NCBI RefSeq assembly: GCF_037975245.1
Contig: NC_092578.1
Span: forward strand, 17,066,321 to 17,130,320
Reading direction: 5' to 3'
Origin: Apostichopus japonicus
Lineage: Eukaryota; Echinodermata; Holothuroidea; Aspidochirotida; Stichopodidae
Length of the DNA: 64,000 bases
The notes below the pieces were generated by a model. The model ran no database searches. It was not told where the DNA came from and saw only the letters and a list, made by a program, of their open reading frames with translations. The translations under genes and the position numbers were made by a program. Below are positions 9,925-22,300 of this stretch, one piece after another. Position 1 is the first letter of the stretch; each line of letters begins with the position of its first letter.

Positions 9925-12900
9925 ATGTTCGTTTATTTTCGAAATGAAGAAAGGAAAGTTGTGGTGTTCAAGGAATTCAGAGATTTGATTGAAACAGGTA
10001 TGCATTCTTTTGGAGATAAGCTGTGTATAGCCTATAGGTTTTAACTTTCTCGTGAAATGATAGGCAATCCACGGAGGCAAGGGAAGGTTGCCTTTCATAA
10101 CTTCATCATAGGCAGATGCCTAACGGAAGCCTATTGCGTAACTTAGGCCTAGGCTAATTGTTGCCGAAGGCCCTAAAGCCTCTACAGGCCCAAAGCCTAG
10201 GCCTATAGATCATTTGTAACGTTATAAATCATTGCGTAAGCCTATAGAACTGGCAGTTTAATTACTACTTTCCCTTGAACAGGGCTGTGTATCACTATTA
10301 TATGTATCACTTTTAAATTAAGAGTACTTCTTTCCCTTTTACTAATTCAATGTGAAATGGAGAGTGATAGTTATACCATTAGCCTACTCCATACTCCATA
10401 GACTCGAATATAATGCATGTATGATGTAGCCTAGCCCAGTTCAAAGGGTCGTCGACGACTTGACCTAGCCTATATGTATAGTTTACACCCCAGCTAGTTT
10501 AACTTAATAAGGACGTACCCCTACTGTAAGTTGAGGCCTACAGTTCTATTGGCCACCAACAAAACTAGGCTAAGACTAGAGTAAGGCCCTTAAATAGCCT
10601 CACACTCATCATCACACTGATTATAATGCAAGCAATATAATTTTGAGGTGGGTTCTCAATCGTTTCGTGCTGCATTAAGCTGCTGTCGAGAGACATAATA
10701 AATAAGTTGCATTGAATCTCTTGCTGTTGAGCATGTCTAATCATCTCTGTGTTCATGAATAGACTTTTTATTATAAGTAGTTAGTAGGCTTAAATGAAAT
10801 TGTTACACTGGAAAGCCATAGGGCATCAAATTTCATGCCTAGTAGCTTGCATCCCTCAATAATCCACAAGAACATTTGATGCAGATTTAGCCAACACAAA
10901 GACCAAATATGTGATAGGCCTTATATGATTTCCAATATTTCCAATTGATGACAGACTGCATATCTTAGATTAAAAGAAACTATGTAAAGCTTGTTTGTTA
11001 TGTTGGTTTTGGCCAACTTTTGACTGCGAAAGGAAGCATATGTCTAGCGTACATGCTTAGAAAGGCAAAAAAGTAGATAATTTTGAAGCACTTCATTGCA
11101 TATTTACATTGTCAATCTTGATTTTCAAAGTAAAACTTGTACTGCAGGTCTAAGTGATTTCACTGTAGGCTTTTTCTGCAAGGCATGTGTAGGGTGAATG
11201 TATTGCAGTCTATATGGTAGTTTTATTACCATTAAATGTTGGCTAATTGCCTTGTTAGGGCAAATTCATAAAAAATCAGCAGTTTTTACCATTTGAATTA
11301 CAAATTCAGACAAATGAAGCCCCAACTTTTGGTCACTATGTTTCTGTTTGTATACTATCTTGCAAACATGCAATTTGCTGAGAAAAATGACTTTGAGCAT
11401 GAGTTAGACATGACGCTCTCTGTGCAGGCCAACTTAAGGGAGTAAATTTAATGATACAAGGTCAAGGGCTGTTAAATTTAATGCGTACAGTCCTATTTCA
11501 GGGCTTAGTCCTAACAAAATAGACTTAAGTATATATGCATGACTAAATCAAAAGTATGATACTTGCTGGTTTATTCTATTTTCTTTCATATATGATACAG
11601 CAAAGAAGAAATTCAAAATTGCTGAAGATGTGATACTTGTGGATGGAAAAGGATGGAGCAGAGTTTGATGAAGATTCTCTTGTACCTCTCCTTGAAATGG
11701 AGCCAAACACAGCCATCATGGTGTTAAAGAGAGGTGAAAAGTGGGGTTAGTGGCAAATAAGGAGCTACAGACAATGCAAAATACTCTGCTTACATGAATA
11801 ACCAGATGTGTTTCCAATGGGAAAATGAAGGTTAGTGTGATGGGATCTCTGACAACATTTCCTTAATTAGGAATAAGCCTATACCTTTTGTCACAGAAAA
11901 GATCCCAGAGGTTCCTCAAAAATGACATTTGTTGTTGTTTTCGCCTCGTTTGGTGGATAACACCTTAGACTGGCTCCTTGATCCCCAGCATTTCAAATTG
12001 GGAATTTTGTTTACTTTCCATACCACATTGAGAGTAGTGTGTAAGCATAGTTTATACAGTGGCAGTCACAATCATATGGTCAAGATAACAAGGGTTGAAC
12101 GTTGAATTTTGACTGCAGTTTATCAGCGTTGTACTGTTTTTACCATAATTTTGGCAATTCCCAAACGCAAAACACAGAAGATTTGAAGAAATGTCTCATG
12201 TAGTGAGGGTATATGCAAGTACAGCAAAACAGATAAGACTTAATTGCAACTAAGGGGTAACAGCTCTGCGGCAGTTTTAATGTCTGGTTCTTATGGCTAG
12301 TTCTGTGAAGTTTTGAAATCAATGTGTTACATTAATTGCCATTTTTTGTGTGGTTGTAGGATTGATTACTGGTTAACCGATTGAAAAATTTGACCGGTTA
12401 TCAGTTCATGGATTGTTAGAAAATGCACATTCCTATTCATTACAAGAAATGTGTTCACCTATCTCTAGCTATGTGCTTAACAGCAGATTTTCTTTTATTT
12501 AGTATCTCCAGCAGCTGCAAGGGTTAAAATAGACAGCAATTCAGATACTGATGTAATTTCTGAGGAAGATGATACTCAAGATTATGCTAATCTTCCCTCC
12601 ACCAGTTCTGCACCTCCCATGAAAAGATTTAGGGAAACAGAAGCAACAACAGATGAGGCAGCTGAGGTAATCACATTAAAACATTTCTTTTAATGTTGAG
12701 GGCTTTATACCATTCAATGGAAACCTGCAACATGGCAAAACATTTGCTCCAATTAGAAAGTTTTGGTATCCTCCTTAGCATGTAACAATCTTTGTGAAAA
12801 TGTATTGTATTTATTAATAATGCTTGAATCCACTTTGCTCCCAAAGACTTTGGATATAGCATAAAACAACTCAAGAAGCTGCATACATTGGTGTTGGATT

Positions 12901-15420
12901 TGGGGAACAGAAATATTACTTTTGAGATTTTCATATTTGCTATTAATTTGCAAGATTCTGAACAGTCAATAACCTAACAAATTGATGTAGCCTTAAGCAT
13001 TATGGGTTGAGGTGGGTGTCACCAATGTAAAATATGAATGGATTTGGTGGGAAAATAAGTGGGACTGACGTTTTGATGCTGGGAAGATCTCCTGTAGAAG
13101 TCATCTCTGGATTTGGAATGGTCTTTGGGTATCCAATTTAGGATTTCAAAGGACATTAGAAAACAATACTAATATTAAAATAAAAAGAATGAAGGTCTTT
13201 TACTAATTTATGTTACAAAAGCTCTAATTATGAATCTCTAAAGTTCATTACAACTTTCAAGAATCCTTGTATTTTTTTCTACACTTTATTAAAGCTCATA
13301 AGTGCAGTTCTTCAAAAAAAGTGCAAGTGGAGCCACTGTTTTAGCTGAATACAGAGCCCAAAAGTGTCTGAACGAAAAGTCCAGGAGATTGTTGGTAAAC
13401 ATTGTAGTTGCTAACATGATGGAAGTACATGGGTAAGTTTTATTTTTGTAGTTGTAAACATAGAAAATCATGATTGCTGCAATGAAATGTTTAAAACTTT
13501 AACATGTCTATGAACATGGATTAATTGACACATGTAAGTATGTAAGTGCTCCATTGATGAAACATTTAGCTGGTCAACCCATGAAGATAGTTGGGAAATT
13601 GGAGAGTGGCAGTAACAATTTCTGACTGCCACAGTTGTGCCAATTTTTAACCAGGCTAATTGGTATGTTCCTGTTACAGAATGAGTTGTCTGTTGCTTTG
13701 TCAGATCTGATCCTGAGCTGGGGATCCATTGTAAACTTAGCCTTAAAGATCTCCTGCATTGGCCCCAAATTAGCACAATAATAGAAAAAATGTGTTTGCT
13801 TTCAAGGACAGTGATGTGACATGATCAGTATTAACCATTGAACACCAGGTATTGCTTTTCATTTTAAATATTCTCCACAGACAATACCATATGCTGAAAG
13901 ACACATGTTATTGAAATTGTGTACACAAACGTAGTTGGGCTAACCCAGGCAGTTCAATTTCATTATGTTAGAAACTTTCCTAGTTCATAGCATGTTATAT
14001 TTGGGAGCTCTGACCAATACAGCAGATAGCTGAGCGCCTTTAAAGACCCCTTTCTCCTCTGTGCAAGTGAATTTCAAGGCCCAGGTTATTAAATTCAGCA
14101 TTGGTCCATTGTTGTTTTTAAGAATACACAACATTTGAACTGACCAGTATTGCAGGTTTATGGCAGATTTGTGGTGAGAGAAAAGGGCCTTTAAGTAATC
14201 ACTCATTTAGTAAGGCAAACATCTAATACACTAATATCACACTTTATTATGATATAATATACTATTACACCATATTATAATACACTTTATTTCCCCCTAC
14301 ATCTACCATCACAGACGGACGCCACCTACGGTCACAAAAAGAAAAAAAGAAAAATGCAGTCGGTATTGTCAACCTGTTTGAAAACCTTCAAGACCCATAC
14401 ACACCAACAGGTCATGTAAGTAATTAATTTAAATAAACTGCAGGGGGACCCAAGACCCCCACCAAGGGTTTTTGGATTAAACACTCGCTGTCATAGGGAC
14501 ATTATTGTAAATTTTGGAACTATACTTCAAAACAGTTGTTCTGCAGTATCATAGTTTAACATTAAATGCAGGGAAAAGGCACACATGCATAGGAGGGGAA
14601 ATGGTTTGTCTAATGCAGGGCCAGTCAAATTTTACATTATAGGTATCATGATCTTTCCAGGACAAGAGGAGAACTTTTTTTTCTCACTTAAAATGTTGGG
14701 ACATGCATGATTTGGAACTGGGCATTGCCATGGAAAACATTTCATCCCCCCCCCCCCCTTTGCAATTCTTCCTTTAGATGCCCATGACTTCAGTAGAAAC
14801 AGAGGAAGTTGTGGTTAAAGGTCTCTTGTATAAGCGCTGTAGTTTTGCTAGTTCAAACTAAAATTACTGCCACATACTCATAATTTCTGAGAGTGTTTTT
14901 GATGGTAAAGATGTCTTGGAAGCTACTTATGAAAACTCCTAGCAATTTTCAACCTACAGCTTAACTTGGGAAATGCTATTAAGAAATCTCCAACTGGAGA
15001 GTGGTACATAAAATGAACCACAGCTAGTACTAAGTACATTTCATTATTATTTTCAGGAAGCTTTTTATGATGAAAGAACCAAAGGAGGATTCCTTGCAGC
15101 AAGGATAAAAAAACGTCAATAGAGGAGAACATCATTCTGAACAATCAAACATAACTCCAAAGGACCCTGCCTGCAAGCAAGATGGAGACCCCATGCTTAA
15201 AAGGCCATTACCTGCTGTGTCTGATTACCTGCAATCTGAAGATAACACTACAGCAGATGTAAACTTGATGAAACATACCCCTGCTGTATCTACAGATTCT
15301 AATTTGGTCTTTGAGAGGATGAAAAATACTCTATTAGTGAGGAGAAACATGGTCAATGCTATGAATTCAGCAGGGCATATAATAGAGGAATTTCCACAAT
15401 TCAAGATTACTCGATGCCTT
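9925..15420 (+). CDS. CIDE-N-like / SAMD3-like multi-exon gene, frame-disrupted, inside the CACTA-like element
   Basis: Six exons are supported: 9925-9997, 11601-11745, 12503-12666, 13308-13432, 14315-14415 and 15057-15420, with GT-AG borders. The first two encode a CIDE-N-like (ubiquitin-fold) domain: MFVYFRNEERKVVVFKEF, then DGAEFDEDSLVPLL and the closing VLKRGEKW. Exon 3 is acidic and Ser-rich with a basic PPMKRFRE. Exon 4 has SASGATVLAEY and LNEKSRRLLVNIVVANMMEV, and exons 5-6 have AVGIVNLFENLQDPYTPTGH and EAFYDERTKGGFLAARI, segments I recognise from SAMD3-like multicopy animal proteins. One extra base, each in or beside an A run, breaks the frame in exon 2 (near 11,647-11,652), exon 5 (14,337-14,355) and exon 6 (15,107-15,113). 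Ignoring these, all intron phases agree over 323 codons. A good donor (GTGAGT) follows 15420, but no convincing next exon was found, so the 3' end is missing or unrecognised. Pseudogene or sequencing error; cellular role unknown. Confidence 0.6.
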
Positions 15421-16599
15421 GTGAGTATGACACAAAGTATTCTGACTGGTGTCATGTATGCTATTAGACTGTGGATTGCATGCATTTACAAGTGTGCGGG
15501 GGAGATATGTCTGTCATGGGCATGGACGTCGCTAGAGGGGGTGTGGGGGGTTGCGACTGTCGCACTTTAAACTTTCCAACTGTCGCACTCACATTTTCAC
15601 ATATTCTTATAATTTGCGAGTGACCTAACATTTTCGGTCAAAATTGACCTTCAATCAGTCATTTTCACCACGTTTTCTTTGTCAAATTGAGACATTGTAT
15701 CTCGCGATCCTTATACTCCACCATAAAAAACTTTGTTAGAGTTTTGTTTGTAGCACACTGTTTTACAAACCATTGTTTCATGGATTTGCTGTGAAAGAGG
15801 CAGTACCTCAGCAGACTTATGTCAGGAAAACCAGTGAACTTGTTGACTTCAAACCACTGTCATTACTGAGGATTCAATCCAGATGTGATCATACACTTAT
15901 GTCTGTCCAAGGCACATAATTTTTCAATGAGTTAATTTTGTACATTTTTTGGCTGAAGTAACCCAGTCAGTGTTCGTTTCTAACAATTGTTTTTATCTGT
16001 GAACAGTTATTAAATTGTTTCGCCAGCTAGAATATTAGAGAACATGCTACAAATTACCTTTTAATCAGTGTTATGTGATTGCCAATGGTTCAGTTATGTT
16101 CAAACATATAATTATCAAAGTAACACTGTGTTATAGTTCAAGTGTAAAGATATGAATACACAGTGTACATTGTATACATACATCCGGGTATTAAAGTGTG
16201 ATACCATTGGTTTCCATGCATGTGTTTATCAGTTTAAGACAAAAGTATAATATTAACTTTAAGCATTTATAATATGCAAGGATTATGATCTGATTTATCT
16301 TCATTAAAAAATAAGATTCTAATCAGTTTATGGGCCTGCTCATGTTAGACAAGCTTTTGTTCATTCTTGTTTATGCACTTAATAAGGTGTTTTCTGTACA
16401 ACTGATGCTTCTAAGATGAATATAAAAAACGTTTAACACATTTAAAATGGCATCTATGGCTTTTATCTGTTGTTTATTGCTTATGCGTATTGTCCAGCCC
16501 AGACTTGGGCGATACCTTGGAAAGGTGTTTTACAAAATACAGAATTAACACGATCTGGATTGGATAAAAAACTTGCAATTCAACATCAGTGGGAAGATC

Positions 16600-16820
16600 T
16601 AAATAACACCACATTTGGTGTTAAAATCAATTCAGTTAGTGTTAATTTTACACCAACCAGAGTAACAATATCAACACCAAAGATAATGAATTTAACACCC
16701 TTTGTGGTGTAAAGAAAAGGATTCTCAACTTGGTGTTAATTTAACACCCTCTGGTGTTGGCAAATATGCACTCCAAAAAGAATACAAATTTAACACCATG
16801 GGTGTTAAATTTAACACCCG
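16600..16820. repeat. Subterminal GGTGTTAA / TTAACACC cluster
   Basis: About a dozen copies of the core GTGTTAA or TTAACAC, in both orientations, including the palindrome GGTGTTAAATTTAACACC near 16,801. By analogy with CACTA elements these would be transposase binding sites. A sparser set lies at 9650-9706. Confidence 0.7.
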
Positions 16821-17239
16821 AGTTTTTGCAGTGCACTCCCCAAAAGGAAAAACAAAACAACATCAATCAATTAATACACAAGATAAAATGGTTTTGACAG
16901 TAAAACTCCAATGTAATACAGTAGTATGTATCAATATAGTGTATAAGTGAATATTCAATAGCTATTTGAATAAAAAGTACTATAAGATTCTTTATCAACG
17001 AATGCAGGTGAAGCATGAATTTTATTTGTATTAGGCAAATAATTGTAATAAGTATTAGCTCAATAACGTAAGCTCTGTATACTAATACTAATTCTAGGAC
17101 GTGGTTTGGGCATGTTACCAGCATACCTAGTATTATGATTATGTATATATTTATTGTATGCAAAATAAAATATGAAACAGGAGGATTATGATTATTAATA
17201 GAACGGTAAGCAAAGAGTAGCAATGTGAACATTAATAAG

Positions 17240-17600
17240 GTCAGCAAATTTAAGGAGATTTAAAGAAGCATATTGTTTAGCTGGTGTGGTCATTGAAGGA
17301 AGCAAAAGAAATTGGTCTATTTTAGAGCTTTTAGAAGTTTCTTGATATTAGAATACATTTTACCGGACTTTCACGTAATAACTTTCACGTAATAAGTTAG
17401 ATGGGGATGAACAAGAGTAAATTATAAAGAACGAAGAAATTGTCTTGCTTGAAATAGAGAGACTCCCAACAAATCGTGCAATCTTTGTAGAGATTGAACT
17501 AACATAGTTTTTCCACGTCAAGCCAGAGTCAATAATAACCCCAAGAAACGTTATATAATCTACTCTTTTAAGATATTTTCCGTCCATTCATATGTCAAAT
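17240..17600 (-). mobile_element. Old LINE reverse-transcriptase C-terminal fragment, unit B
   Basis: The minus strand reads DGKYLKRVDYITFLGVIIDS, then GLTWKNYVSSISTKIARF, the FLGV(I)ID region found just after the reverse-transcriptase core of CR1/Jockey/RTE-type LINEs. Frames are broken. The same fragment sits at the same place in units C and D, so it was inserted before the units duplicated. Confidence 0.7.
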
Positions 17601-17992
17601 ATCAATTTATTAAAGCTGCACTTATTATTTTGAAGAAAATAAAACAAACAATGTCGCTAGTCTTATTCTCACATTAAGGGAAAGTTTATTAGCAGAGAAC
17701 CAAGCCTAGAATTGTGTACGTTGCTGACAAATTGTGTCTTTCATACAAAACAATACAATAGTGAAGAAACATCCTAGTTTTTATTTCATAAAAGGAAAGC
17801 ATTAGTAGGAAAAAATTTGTGAACATATCTTACTTACATTTTTCTTTAGTTTATGATTTCTACGTAGTATGACAATGCATTCGAATGACGGGGACATTTA
17901 AATAAAACATTAATATTCATTACGAACTTTTCTCATGACGTTCATAGGGTTAAAAAATCCAACTTAGAATATATGTATACGTTAACTTGTTG

Positions 17993-19203
17993 CAGGGGCG
18001 TATCCAGGGGGGCGCAACAGGCGCGCGCCCCCCCTATTGGCCGTCACCAAAAAAAAAAAAAGTTTAGCAAAAAAAAAAAAAAAATTGATGACGACCTTTA
18101 TGTGAGATCGCTCAACCCCCCCCCCCCCCCCTCCCGTATGCTTTATTTTTAGTTTGCCAAAAAAAGGTTCTGGCGAAGTTGGGCGGCATAATAGTTTTAG
18201 AAACATAGATGGTAATTGTGTTTGTATTATCACTATAAACACTAAATGACATGCCAGCCATACTAAATTGTGCATTTTGTGTCCATATTTACTGGAAATG
18301 TTGCTTATTATTAAGGTCGAAAAATGGATCACATATGGCCATGGGCGGCGATCCTGGGTGGAGGGGGGATATATCCCCCCATGAAAATGGGTGGAGGGGA
18401 TGTAATGCACCATATCCCTCCCCCCCCCCACCAAATGCCAGGGATAAGAATTTTTTCATGCCTACATTTATGCATCATCGTGAATGTACGGCTCTTTTTC
18501 ACGGTATTGATATAGTACATATATGCACCCTCATAGTATTCATATAGGCCCTATAGTAGGCCTACACACGTACATGTTCCCTCGAACAGCTGAGAATCTC
18601 ATGTTACCAGGGTAATGCTTAATACACGTTTCACCTGGATGCCCTAGCAATCGGTACCTCGGAATGTAACTATGTGTAATTGTGTATTGCATGTGTATAG
18701 GCATATACTAGCCTGCATGAGGCCATTTTCTTCATCGAATAATATAACAGAGCTCTCGAACATTCTAACGTTGCGCCTGAAACAAGATTGACAGGGGCAA
18801 TTTTCCCAAAATAACACCCGAAATTAAAAAAAAAAGTATTTTGGATCCTGATTATGAGATATTTCGGACATGACATCCCTATTTTAAAGTTGGGTATATG
18901 CCGCTTGGAAACCTCGGGAAGTGCCGTTTCCGGCCATCTAGAGGGTTTGTTAATCCCAAAATTTTATTGTACGCTTCGCGCCAACTCATGGTGGCGCTAC
19001 GCTTAGATAGTCAACAAGGTCATATCCCCCCCCCCACTCGGAAGTACGGATCGCCGCCCATGCATATGACACCATTTTGCATTTCAGCCCTTCTTTGAAA
19101 GCAAAAATTGTACACCCCTCCCCTTAGCCCCATCCCCCAGGACGGCGATCATTCATGCCTGGCGCCCCCCCCCCCCCATTGGAAAATCCTGGATACGCCC
19201 CTG
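17993..19203. mobile_element. hAT element with a second hAT inside
   Basis: Termini CAGGGGCGTATCCAGG and CCTGGATACGCCCCTG are inverted; the 8-bp duplication ACTTGTTG is perfect (17985-17992, 19204-19211). Units A and D carry the unbroken site. The 1,211-bp element has no transposase and contains poly-A and poly-C tracts. It lies in intron 1 of the unit B gene. Confidence 0.9.
18340..19062. mobile_element. Inner nested hAT-like element
   Basis: Termini CATGGGCGGCGATCC and GGATCGCCGCCCATG are inverted. Flanks CATATGGC (18332-18339) and CATATGAC (19063-19070) match at 7 of 8 bases, as expected for a slightly aged 8-bp duplication. It is 723 bp long, wholly inside the 17993-19203 element and non-coding. 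Confidence 0.75.
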
Positions 19204-19365
19204 ACTTGTTGTCAATTTGCTGATTTTATAGTGATAAAAAGGGTTGGTTTGGTTAAATTTGTCATCAGTTGCTGACGAAAATAATTATGTTAAAATGATG
19301 CGAAGTTTTTTTTCCTCTCCGTTTTATTCTCTGCTTTCAATTGTTTAGCATATCGGGAATTCAGC

Positions 19366-22300
19366 ATGGCTCGTATTATCATCTGTTGTCTGGTGATTTG
19401 TCTTGCGGTTTTGTTTAGTGAGGCCTGCCATCCATATGATAGTCATCCACAAGGTGTCCCTGGTCGCTTTGCAGCATACAGATTAAGCCATGATCAGGGA
19501 GTTGATACGGATGTCCCTGATCTCTCGACAGCACACAGATTAGAACATGATCTGGTAGTTGATCTGGATAGTCGTTTGGCAGAATTCAGAGTAGACCATG
19601 ATCTGGGATTTGATACGGATGTATTAGGTCGCTTGGAATCATACAGAGGAGTGCCCAGTCTGGGATTTGGTACGGAAACTCCCCGGCCCAAGTACTACCC
19701 TGAATCTGGTTTAATCGATCTTACCACCGATTTTACCATCACCAGAGGTAGGCCTACACCACCAGCTTCAGGATCATGGTAAGTATATCGAATTGCATGT
19801 AAAAATGCATGGAGACTGATATATCATGAATTATTGCGAGCTTTTCATGTTCTGACTCCTTCCATGGTTCGGACTTACGGATGGCGGTTAGGATTGTTAC
19901 CTACAGAACTCAGCTCTCCCGGATGCGAATTATTTTCCCCAGCGCGGTAAAGGCCAAGATTTGCATACCTCGCTCCCATTGGCTGGGGTCAGTATGCATA
20001 AGATTCATTACAATATCAACTAGCAGCAGCTGCACATAATCATTCATCACATAAAACTTTTCACAGGGCCACTTTGCTACACTCAGAATAGAAAACAGTC
20101 TAGCAGCAGAATGTACTCCTTTGAGTAGAGTTAATATATTTGTCGGTTTGTTATGCCACGGGTGTAGAGGGTCTGTGATCATGCATCGCACAACTCTGAT
20201 GCTGCAAACTTAAAGAAAGAGTTTGAAGATGATACAATATATCACCATATGATATAAACGTAAACCAATTTCTGTGTCCAATAACTATAATCCACAGTGG
20301 CAGTGGTACTACTAACATGACTAAACACTAGGCCTATATCCTTCGTATTATATTATCTGAAAACCGTGCCAAAGGGTCATAATAATATTAACCGTGTCAA
20401 AGGGTCATAATTTTGAAAATCAAATCAATGTCTATGCTCAAAAATAAGAGTCTATAAGTTTAAAATTTAAAAGCAACTCAAGTAAATAGTCAACCAGAAA
20501 CTATCCAGCTGTCCAATGTTTTTATGCAGTTTTGAAGCAAGCAAACGCCTGGTACTAAACTGCGTACATATCCGCACCGCAGTACTCTGTACAGCAAGTT
20601 CCACCATCACTTCGAAGCTTCACCCTTGTCAAAACTAACTAATTCAATTTATTGGCTTTTCAGTTTTGGATCATAAACCTAAGTAATCCTTACTTTCAAA
20701 GAAAGACAGTCATCTTCAATGAGACGTGTACTCAGTCCATGGTCGCAGTTGTGTTTTACGACCTTATGGATGTGCAAGGATGTATACACAAACAAATCCG
20801 CGCAAAATCAAAGAACAAACACTATATGTGTATGTGAGAATCATGATACATTGCGTGCAAGTGTATGTTCATGTACATACAATACACACACGCGTAAATA
20901 GCGTAAGCAAGAACTTCCCAATTCAGCATCAACATTGCAAGCCCTATAGCCAATGAGAAGCGAGGTATGCAAATAGTGGCCTTTATCGCGCTGGAAAAAC
21001 AAATCGCCTCCCGGATACACCGTTGATCTTTCTCACCGGTGATAGTGGGCACTACGATATTCCCCTACGCACGACCGTTAAGCCACATTAAAGTCATGAT
21101 GCCGTATACGTTGGTATCAACGAAAACCCAATTATTGGAATACCAATATCGTAGGCCTATTACCTTGAAGTCTGTCGCAAAACTGGTGCACACGATATTA
21201 TGAGTCGCAAACCTCAAAGCTTTTCATGCAGTTTCCAAAGTGTATAATATGTTATTGCTGCCGTCAGAGGAGATGCATACTGTTTTGACCTGACCGGGTC
21301 TGAAATTCAGTTGGTGGAATGTTTTATCATCTTATTTATTAATCTTTAATTTCTTAATTTCTATCAGGGAAAAAATATATCATTTGAATGTCATAATGAA
21401 ATTATAAAACATTCCGTTGCATTGAGATAAGCCGACAGACTTTCAAACACTAGGACACGTCACATCTTTTCTAAAAGGTTGCAGAAGTGTCAAACAGAAA
21501 TCTTAAAACTGAATAAACCATGAAGTGACCGGAAACAGTGACGTCATATAGGTTTTTTTTTCGCATTTCCGTCTCTTTCTTTGCTTTATCACTCAAATGA
21601 AGGAGAGTAAAAACTCACTCCGACTTCTCTCATCCGACCGCTAGACCACCCGACCACCTGTCCACCCCCAAAAGAATAATAATATTAAGAAAAATTAATA
21701 CATGGGGACATTTCAAGCACATGCATAGAAGCTGTGTCTCACCCTTCAGCCCTAAGAAAATCTTCCCTTTTAGAATAACAACTTTCATTCGATTTACATA
21801 TTCAGTGGAACGTTGAGCAAATACTTCTAGTCAACGTTTCGTCTATTTTTCCCCCATTTGTTTTGGTACGTATTACATGCCTTTGTTTTCTTTTGAGACA
21901 AATTTTTGATGTCACAGGTTACATTCAAAGACGCAGTAGCGGGTAAAATTACCTTAATTTGATTAAAGTTTGGTGTCTTTTTTCAAACTTATTTTGCAGG
22001 TGGTTTCGCGACCGCCGTGACGTTGACAGTCAAAAAGACTCAATCTTTAAGATGATTGACATGAATGGTAATCAATACATCGAAATCTGTGAATGGGTGA
22101 AAGAGGGCGGATCAGCCCTAAACTTCGTTGCGTTTCTCTCAGACGATGACACTGATGGTTAGTTATAAAATGTATTTTTATCATTATTTATTATTATTCC
22201 TTTTCTTTTATATATTATTTGAAAGAGGTAATTACGATACATTCCGGCGACTTGAACAAAATTAGGACTGAATGAATTAGGACGCCCTCTTTCTCTTCTT

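Larger units (their letters stand above)
9635..16833 (+). mobile_element. CACTA/EnSpm-like element carrying a multi-exon gene
   Basis: The ends are CACTGCAAAAACTC and its exact complement (9635-9648, 16820-16833), extending with one mismatch into GGTGTTAA. The dinucleotide CA flanks both ends (9633-9634, 16834-16835), and unit C shows the empty site as GATCCACTCCCC near 26,638. Both subterminal regions hold many GGTGTTAA/TTAACACC copies in both orientations, strongest at 16,600-16,820. A CACTG start, 2-3 bp duplication and subterminal repeat clusters are hallmarks of CACTA transposons; the family call rests on these. No transposase was recognised; the only gene seen is the CIDE-N/SAMD3-like one. 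Confidence 0.75.

Noticed and set aside
15785-15920. Possible further exon of the CIDE-N/SAMD3-like gene
   Set aside because: Open frame exists, but the acceptor and phase are not compatible and no family segment could be recognised.
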